From Avibacterium volantium (GTDB lineage: Bacteria > Pseudomonadota > Gammaproteobacteria > Enterobacterales > Pasteurellaceae), in assembly GCF_900635775.1 (NCBI RefSeq), contig NZ_LR134167.1, positions 248,001-312,000 on the forward strand: a DNA stretch of 64,000 nt, written 5' to 3'. Of the stretch, positions 58,222-64,000 are shown in pieces. The first letter of the stretch is position 1; each line of letters opens with the position of its first letter. The notes below the pieces were generated by a model. That model ran no database searches and was not told the origin of the DNA. It was given only the letters and a program-made list of their open reading frames with translations. The translations under genes were made by a program, and so were the position numbers.

Positions 58222-58704
58222 TTATAACTCTGGGTCAAAATTAATCGCCCCTGCATAATTAAGTTGTCGCCACGCTTCATAAACAGCCACTGCAACAGAA
58301 TTAGATAAATTCATACTACGGCTATTTTCTGTCATTGGAATACGAATTTTCTGTTCCATTGGCATTTCGTCTAAAATCGCCATTGGAATACCGCGGGTTT
58401 CCGGCCCAAACATTAAATAATCCCCAGCTTGAAAGGAAACTTGGCTATGTGCTAGCCGCCCTTTGGTTGTCATCGCAAACAGGCGTTTAGGCTGTTCCGC
58501 TGCAAGAAAATCGGAAAAGGTTTTGTGCTTTTTAATTTCTGCAAATTCGTGATAATCCAATCCTGAACGGCGTAACCGTTTGTCGTCCCAAGTAAAGCCA
58601 AGTGGCTCAATTAAATGTAAACGAAAGCCAGTATTCGCACAAAGACGGATAATATTCCCTGTATTTTGCGGAATTTCTGGCTCATATAGCACAATATCTA
58701 ACAT
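58222..58704 (-). CDS. trmL: tRNA (cytidine/uridine-2'-O-)-methyltransferase TrmL
   Basis: A 160-residue SPOUT methyltransferase acting on the wobble nucleotide of tRNA-Leu. The N-terminal [22 protein letters not shown], the knot motif FGPETRGIP and the C-terminal [27 protein letters not shown] are all diagnostic. Standard length. Confidence 0.96.
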   Translation of the reverse strand: MLDIVLYEPEIPQNTGNIIRLCANTGFRLHLIEPLGFTWDDKRLRRSGLDYHEFAEIKKHKTFSDFLAAEQPKRLFAMTTKGRLAHSQVSFQAGDYLMFGPETRGIPMAILDEMPMEQKIRIPMTENSRSMNLSNSVAVAVYEAWRQLNYAGAINFDPEL

Positions 58705-58793
58705 AATTTTTTCTCATTCAATTTCGGTGTGCGAATTTTACCGCTGAATAATGAAAGATCAAAATAATAAAAAAACCACCGCACTTTAAAATT

Positions 58794-58815
58794 AAGCCCT
58801 CACAATGGAGGGCTT
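58794..58815 (-). terminator. terminator of brnQ
   Basis: An 8-bp stem AAGCCCTC / GAGGGCTT with a 6-nt loop and a T-rich tract on the minus strand, 5 bp after brnQ. Confidence 0.75.
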
Positions 58816-58820
58816 GGAAA

Positions 58821-60122
58821 TTAGTCGGAAACTTTTTTTGCTTTAAACAAGGTGCATAACACAACCATTAGCAATGTTGGCAGTAACCAGGTTAAGCCCT
58901 CTTGATGTAATGGCACTTTTTCTAATAGGCTTTGAATAAAGTGCGGTAATAATTCCATATTTTTTAGGCTATCTGTAATACTAAACAAGGCGGTAATTCC
59001 AATAATTAAGTTATAACCTGTGCGGCTAATGCCTAATTTTTCGCGTAACAGTTGCATTGCAACGAGCATAATGGCGATAGGGTAGATCAGCAATAACGCA
59101 GGAATTGTAACGCGTAATAAGGTGTTTAGCCCTGTTTCGGAAATAATAATGGTGCTGATGGTAAATAACACCACAAAGAACGTGTAATTTAAACGTGGGT
59201 GGAATTTTGAGAAATAGTCCGCACAAGCACTGGTTACGCCCACAAGGGTGGTTAAATTGGCTAAAAGCACGATACCACTCATAATCCAAGAGCCCTCACG
59301 CCCAAACAATACGTTCACATATTGAGCGAAAAGCTGGCCGCCATTGCTTGAGGTTTTTGCAACTTGCTCCCCTGTTGCACCTAAATAGAATAAGCACAAA
59401 TAAAGCAAACTGAGTAGCACAACGGAAACCGTGCCTGCAATCAGCGTGTAGCGCACAATCGCTTTTTTATCTGACACGCCTTTCACTGCCAAAGCGCGCG
59501 CCACAATACCACCAAATGCCATTGCAGAAAGTACGTCCATCGTTTGATAACCGCCGATCAAACCTGTGGCAACTGCTGAATGATCTTGATAAGCGCCACT
59601 TGGCTCAACGATCGGAGAAAGCGGATAATTGACCACTTCAAAGGCAACAATCACCAATAAAACAAGCAAAGCTGGCGCCATAAATTTCCCAATACTGGAA
59701 ATCATTGTGCTGCGCCCAAGCATAAATCCCATACCAATTAAATTAAAAATCGTTACAAAAATAATATGGGAATATTCGCCAGAGAATAAATTCAACGGCT
59801 GCCAAGCCATTTCATAAGCCACATTGGTTACCCTTGGCATTGCAAAAGTTGAACCAATCACCAAATACAAAATTGTCCAGAATGTAACGTGCGCCCATTT
59901 TGGCAAATCAACCGATAGCGCCTCGCCACGCCCTTTTAAGGTAACAACAATCAAGGTGATGAAAGGCATTAACACACCGGTTAATAGAAAACCTAACGCG
60001 CCCCAAAACCATACATTCCCTGCGTGATAGCCTTCCATTGGTGGAAAAATAATGTTTCCTGCCCCTAAAAATAGGGAGAAAATCATCATTCCCAAAACAG
60101 CAATATCTTTTCCAGATAACAT
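58821..60122 (-). CDS. brnQ: branched-chain amino acid:cation symporter BrnQ
   Basis: A 433-residue LIVCS-family transporter with about 12 helices. The N terminus GMMIFSLFLGAGNIIFPPMEGYHAG and YQTMDVLSAMAFGGIVARAL are family signatures. It imports leucine, isoleucine and valine with sodium. Single gene; the 262 bp upstream (60123-60384) hold AT-rich promoter sequence and the galU terminator. Confidence 0.95.
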   Translation of the reverse strand: MLSGKDIAVLGMMIFSLFLGAGNIIFPPMEGYHAGNVWFWGALGFLLTGVLMPFITLIVVTLKGRGEALSVDLPKWAHVTFWTILYLVIGSTFAMPRVTNVAYEMAWQPLNLFSGEYSHIIFVTIFNLIGMGFMLGRSTMISSIGKFMAPALLVLLVIVAFEVVNYPLSPIVEPSGAYQDHSAVATGLIGGYQTMDVLSAMAFGGIVARALAVKGVSDKKAIVRYTLIAGTVSVVLLSLLYLCLFYLGATGEQVAKTSSNGGQLFAQYVNVLFGREGSWIMSGIVLLANLTTLVGVTSACADYFSKFHPRLNYTFFVVLFTISTIIISETGLNTLLRVTIPALLLIYPIAIMLVAMQLLREKLGISRTGYNLIIGITALFSITDSLKNMELLPHFIQSLLEKVPLHQEGLTWLLPTLLMVVLCTLFKAKKVSD

Positions 60123-60340
60123 TTTATTAACCTCTAAAAATCAAGTATTTAATTTTATATGAATGAATAAACCAAATGATTTTTCACTAGAAAACCGAGA
60201 AGTTATAGGGTTTTATGATTTTTTTGTCAAGGTGGATTTAATTTTTTCAGGAATTATCACAGAAAATCTGAAAATTACTTAAAAGTAAGGGGAAAAATTG
60301 GACAATATTTAAAAATTTATCCATCACACAAGAAAAGTAA

Positions 60341-60370
60341 AAAGGAATTATGTTTAACTATAATTCCTTT
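60341..60370 (-). terminator. terminator of galU
   Basis: An 11-bp stem AAAGGAATTAT / ATAATTCCTTT with an 8-nt loop and a TTTTT tract on the minus strand. Confidence 0.85.
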
Positions 60371-60384
60371 ACTGAATAGAAATA

Positions 60385-61272
60385 TCAAAGGGTTTTCACA
60401 AATTTCTTCAAATAAGCACGAAACTCACTGCCCAGTTTAGGATGATTTACGCCATATTCCACAAAGGCTTGCATATAGCCTAATTTGTCCCCGCAATCGA
60501 AATTGCCACCTGTTTGATAAAAGGCCTCAACAGTTTCTTTTTCGATTAACATATCAATAGCATCGGTGAGCTGAATCTCATCGCCCACGCCCACTGGCGT
60601 TTTTGCCAATAGATCCCAAATGCTTGCGGAGAACACATAGCGCCCCACCACAGCAAGATTAGACGGCGCATCTTCCACCGCTGGTTTTTCTACGATGCGT
60701 TTAATCTTCGCGCTTTCGCCAGGGTTAAACTGCACGCCTTCGCAATCGACAATACCATAACTACTGATGTCTTGCTCAGATACTGGCTCAACCAAGATTT
60801 GGCTGGCGTTGGTTTCTTGAAAGCGTTTGATCATTGCCGCGAGGTTTTCTTTACGCTGATCAGCACTGAAATCGGTGAGTAATACATCAGGCAGCACCAC
60901 CGCAAAAGGCTCTTTACCCACAACAGGCAAGGCACATAACACCGCGTGCCCTAAGCCTTTAGCATTACCCTGACGAACGTGCATAATGGTTACGTCTTTC
61001 GGGCAAATAGAACGCACTTCTTCTAATAATTGGCGTTTTACCCGCTTTTCCAACATTGTTTCCAATTCAAAAGAGGTATCAAAATGGTTTTCAATGGCAT
61101 TTTTTGAAGAGTGGGTAACAAGGACAATTTCTTTTACCCCTGCTGCCGCGCACTCATTCACCACATACTGGATCAATGGCTTATCCACAAGGGTTAGCAT
61201 TTCTTTAGGAATGGCTTTTGTCGCAGGTAACATTCGCGTCCCAAGACCTGCAACAGGAATAATGACTTTCAT
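60385..61272 (-). CDS. galU: UTP-glucose-1-phosphate uridylyltransferase
   Basis: A 295-residue enzyme making UDP-glucose for LPS and capsule. The nucleotide-binding [30 protein letters not shown] and the later [16 protein letters not shown] are diagnostic. It lies downstream of the phosphomannomutase gene, 142 bp apart with a terminator between, so transcription is probably separate. Confidence 0.97.
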   Translation of the reverse strand: MKVIIPVAGLGTRMLPATKAIPKEMLTLVDKPLIQYVVNECAAAGVKEIVLVTHSSKNAIENHFDTSFELETMLEKRVKRQLLEEVRSICPKDVTIMHVRQGNAKGLGHAVLCALPVVGKEPFAVVLPDVLLTDFSADQRKENLAAMIKRFQETNASQILVEPVSEQDISSYGIVDCEGVQFNPGESAKIKRIVEKPAVEDAPSNLAVVGRYVFSASIWDLLAKTPVGVGDEIQLTDAIDMLIEKETVEAFYQTGGNFDCGDKLGYMQAFVEYGVNHPKLGSEFRAYLKKFVKTL

Positions 61273-61341
61273 TGGTTTTCCTTTTGTAAAAATTTCTAAA
61301 AAAACAACCGCACTTTAATAATGGGGTCGTTGCAAAAATAG

Positions 61342-61370
61342 CAAAGCGGCTATCTCAGATAGCCACTTTG
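61342..61370 (-). terminator. terminator of the phosphomannomutase gene
   Basis: A 12-bp stem (CAAAGCGGCTAT / ATAGCCACTTTG, one G-T type mismatch) followed by CTATTTTTG on the minus strand. Confidence 0.8.
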
Positions 61371-61413
61371 ATAAGCGATGCCGCAAACAAAAGTGCGGTG
61401 CTTTTTTCGCAAA

Positions 61414-62778
61414 TTATTGACGTAATAATGCCAGAATTTCTTCTGTTTTTTCCGCCATTAACTCTTTATCGCCACGCGTTTCAAGGTTTAAACGTACCAC
61501 AGGTTCAGTGTTTGATGTACGCAAATTGAAACGCCAATTTGGATATTCAATGCTGATACCATCAATTTCATCTACTGAAATCGCCTCTTTTTCATAGGCG
61601 GCACGAACACGGGCGATTGCCGCTTTGGCATCGGTTAATTTACTATTAATTTCGCCCGGAGATGGGAAAGTATTAATACTTTCATTAACTAATTCGCCTA
61701 ATGATTTGCCTGTGGTACACACAAGTTCCATCACTAATAACCAAGGGATCATTCCACTGTCGCAGTAGAAGAAATCACGGAAATAGTGGTGTGCGCTCAT
61801 TTCCCCACCATAAATGGCATCAACGGCACGCATTTTTTCTTTAATGAAAGAGTGGCCTGATTTCGACATTACTGCCTCACCGCCATTTTCTTCCACCAAT
61901 TTAACCGTATTCCAAATTAAACGTGGATCATAAATGATTTTCGCCCCTTTATTTTTTTGCAAGAAGGCTTGACCAAGTAACCCAACAATGTAGTAACCCT
62001 CAATAAAGTTACCATTTTCATCGAATAAGAAACAGCGGTCAAAATCACCGTCAAAGGCAATGCCCATATCCGCTTTATGCTCAAGTACGGCATCAATGGT
62101 ATCTTGACGATTTTCGTGCAAGATTGGGTTTGGAATCCCATTTGGGAATGTACCATCTGGATTGTTATGCACTTTAATAAATTCCACCGGCACACGTTTT
62201 GCTCGGAATTGCGCTTCAATGGCATCAATAACGTGCCCTGCTGCGCCATTTCCTGAGTTAATCACCAATTTCATTGGTTTTAAATTATCTAAATTGATAT
62301 AAGATAATAAATGCTCAACGTAATCACCTAACACGGAAAGTTGCTTATATTCACCACGTTGCGTAACAGGTGGAAAATTATTTTCCTCTGCTAAGCGTTG
62401 AATATCAGCAAGCCCAGTATCCGCACTAATTGGACGTGAACCCTCACGCACCAATTTTAAGCCATTGTAATCCATCGGATTATGGCTTGCGGTTACTTCA
62501 ATTCCGCCATCGGCTTTAAGAAAAGAAGTGGCGAAGTAAACTTCCTCGGTTCCCGTTTCGCCTAAATCAATCACGTTTACCCCAGAGTCTAATAGACCGT
62601 TTGTTACGGCACTTTTTAATTCTTTACTGGTTAAACGCACATCACCACCAACAACGATAGTTTTAGGCTTTAAAAACTGTCCAAATGCTCGACCAATGCG
62701 ATAGACAATATCCACATTCAATTCATCGCCCAAACGACCACGAATATCATACGCTTTAAAACAAGTTAATTTACCCAT
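61414..62778 (-). CDS. manB: phosphomannomutase (ManB/CpsG type)
   Basis: A 454-residue alpha-D-phosphohexomutase. The phosphoserine loop [13 protein letters not shown] (about residue 98), metal loop DGDFDRCF (about 245), sugar-binding [12 protein letters not shown] and the phosphate-binding [14 protein letters not shown] are present. It interconverts mannose 6- and 1-phosphate, or glucose phosphates, for surface polysaccharide. The ATG at 62778 (AGGAAG upstream) is preferred to the in-frame GTG at 62787. The exact sugar preference is not readable. Confidence 0.92.
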   Translation of the reverse strand: MGKLTCFKAYDIRGRLGDELNVDIVYRIGRAFGQFLKPKTIVVGGDVRLTSKELKSAVTNGLLDSGVNVIDLGETGTEEVYFATSFLKADGGIEVTASHNPMDYNGLKLVREGSRPISADTGLADIQRLAEENNFPPVTQRGEYKQLSVLGDYVEHLLSYINLDNLKPMKLVINSGNGAAGHVIDAIEAQFRAKRVPVEFIKVHNNPDGTFPNGIPNPILHENRQDTIDAVLEHKADMGIAFDGDFDRCFLFDENGNFIEGYYIVGLLGQAFLQKNKGAKIIYDPRLIWNTVKLVEENGGEAVMSKSGHSFIKEKMRAVDAIYGGEMSAHHYFRDFFYCDSGMIPWLLVMELVCTTGKSLGELVNESINTFPSPGEINSKLTDAKAAIARVRAAYEKEAISVDEIDGISIEYPNWRFNLRTSNTEPVVRLNLETRGDKELMAEKTEEILALLRQ

Positions 62779-62800
62779 AACATCCACTTCCTTTTCTTAA

Positions 62801-62983
62801 TTAAGATGATTGCTCATCTTTTGCTTCTCTAATACGTTGGTAAATTTCTTCTCGATAGACAGACACTTCTTTTGGGGCATTCACACCCACTTTGATCTGA
62901 TTACCACGAACACTTAATATCGTAATAGAAATCTCATCACCAATGAGTAAGCTTTCGCCAACTTTTCTGGTTAAGATTAGCAT
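62801..62983 (-). CDS. csrA: carbon storage regulator CsrA
   Basis: A 60-residue RNA-binding global regulator. The whole family pattern [18 protein letters not shown]...[27 protein letters not shown] is present, including the RNA-contacting LTRK and the [10 protein letters not shown] segment. It binds GGA motifs in mRNA leaders to alter translation. It sits 149 bp downstream of alaS, as in many gammaproteobacteria. Confidence 0.98.
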   Translation of the reverse strand: MLILTRKVGESLLIGDEISITILSVRGNQIKVGVNAPKEVSVYREEIYQRIREAKDEQSS

Positions 62984-63132
62984 ACAACCTCCTCATTTCC
63001 TTTATTCGACATCCCTATCGATCATTTACCCCTTATATCCAAGGGTACATCACCCCTAAATATTACCGTACTTATGCTCACAACGTGATGACTGAAATGC
63101 AAAGTTGTGAGCTACGGCACAAAATTTTTATT

Positions 63133-64000
63133 TTATAAGTGAGAATTTAACCAGTCAGCGCAAACGGCAAGGGCTTTTTCGACATTCTCAGGCTGTGAAC
63201 CGCCTGCCATTGCCATATCAGGACGACCACCGCCTTTTCCGCCTACTTGCTGAGCCATCAGATTAACAAGCTCACCTGCTTTGACTTTTGCAGTTAAATC
63301 AGCAGTTACGCCTACCACTAAATTTACTTTACCTTCAAATACAGAAATAAAGGCTATCACCGCAGAGCCAAGTTGATTTTTCAAATCATCAACCATTACA
63401 CGCAGCGATTTTGTTTCCACACCGTCAAGTTGCTGTAATACCACGGAAACACCGTTAATTTTCACCGCACTTTTTGCAATATCCGATCCAGCTTGCATCG
63501 CAGCTTTCTCTTTGAGTTGTTGCAATTCTTTTTCTGCTTTCTTCGCTTTGTCTTGTAATTGTTGGATTTTATCCGTCAGCGAAGAAACATCAGATTTTAA
63601 TAAGTCTGCGCTTTGATTTAGCGCACCAAGCTGTTGGTGAAGCCAATCAATGGCAGTTTCGCCCGTTACTGCTTCAATACGGCGAATACCCGCTGCAATA
63701 GCACTTTCACTGATGATTTTGAATAAACCTATTTCACCAGTATATTGAGCGTGAATCCCGCCACAAAGTTCAATAGAAAAATCACCCATTGTGAGAACAC
63801 GCACTTGTTCAGCGTATTTTTCTCCAAATAATGCCATTGCACCTTTTTCTTTAGCGGCATCTAAATCCATAATTTCTGTTTGAATAGGGTGATTAGCGCG
63901 CACTTGTTGGTTGACTAATTTTTCCACTTCAAATAGTTGTTCTTTAGAAATGGCTTCAGGTTGTGCAAAGTCAAAACGCAATAAATTGTCTGATACCAAT
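63133..64000 (-). CDS. alaS: alanine-tRNA ligase, C-terminal part (5' end outside window)
   Basis: The frame is open to the right edge, so only the last roughly 289 residues of the expected 870-880 are here. The end of the editing domain is visible with zinc ligands in [19 protein letters not shown], followed by a coiled-coil linker ([27 protein letters not shown]) and the DHHA1 C-Ala domain ending [15 protein letters not shown]. The catalytic domain lies outside the window. Confidence 0.97.
   Translation of the reverse strand, partial: LVSDNLLRFDFAQPEAISKEQLFEVEKLVNQQVRANHPIQTEIMDLDAAKEKGAMALFGEKYAEQVRVLTMGDFSIELCGGIHAQYTGEIGLFKIISESAIAAGIRRIEAVTGETAIDWLHQQLGALNQSADLLKSDVSSLTDKIQQLQDKAKKAEKELQQLKEKAAMQAGSDIAKSAVKINGVSVVLQQLDGVETKSLRVMVDDLKNQLGSAVIAFISVFEGKVNLVVGVTADLTAKVKAGELVNLMAQQVGGKGGGRPDMAMAGGSQPENVEKALAVCADWLNSHL

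Overview
The window is a chromosomal segment of a gammaproteobacterium of the family Pasteurellaceae, from the clade that uses the Haemophilus-type DNA uptake signal. AAGTGCGGT (or ACCGCACTT) recurs throughout, often as head-to-head pairs that double as transcription terminators. Gene order and products fit this family: nqrABCDEF-apbE-nqrM, yggX-mltC downstream of mutY, purB-hflD, csrA-alaS, and comF-nfuA with a competence-type CRP-S site. The genus cannot be fixed from the sequence alone.

Layout. 1-13950: 3' part of lacZ, coaD, waaA, mnmA, the Na+-NQR operon with its maturation genes nqrM and apbE, bolA and a YajG-like lipoprotein. 13962-25135: an 11.2-kb integrated element flanked by a 16-bp direct repeat, the right copy being the 3' end of a tRNA-Arg(CCU) gene. 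25122-25518: tRNA-Arg, tRNA-Asn and tRNA-Phe. 25675-31280: mltC, yggX, mutY, purB, hflD and a DUF817 membrane protein. 31315-32027: an IS1595/IS1016-like insertion sequence. 32078-46664: a Kef-type antiporter, cpdB, a MetE-like protein, a symporter/small protein/sulfatase operon, a ROK kinase, tpiA, a GNAT protein, a PliG lysozyme inhibitor and an amino-acid ABC importer. 46791-48210: an IS3-family (IS150-like) element with a 3-bp target duplication. 48228-64000: yggU/yggT, corA, a thiosulfate-uptake pair, srmB, trmN6, a DyP peroxidase, a glycosyltransferase-like protein, a HAD phosphatase, comF, nfuA, trmL, brnQ, galU, a phosphomannomutase gene, csrA and the 3' part of alaS.

The most interesting region is the 11.2-kb element. 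It has the logic of a P4-type phage satellite: a P4-family integrase beside a tRNA, two AlpA-like regulators, two Ogr/Delta-like zinc-finger activators, a DUF927 replicative ATPase next to an iteron-like AT-rich region, and a locus closely matching the P4 CI antisense-RNA immunity system (promoter, seqA, a 71-nt stem-closed RNA containing seqB, then seqC covering a ribosome binding site). Unlike P4 it carries a lone P2-type major capsid protein gene and a probable phage baseplate-type protein, with no portal, terminase, scaffold or head-completion genes. I infer that it parasitises a P2-like helper phage and supplies its own capsid subunit. This rests on sequence recognition only.

Most genes outside the element are ordinary housekeeping genes. 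Where the sequence decides a start codon, the coordinates use that start rather than the longest open frame.
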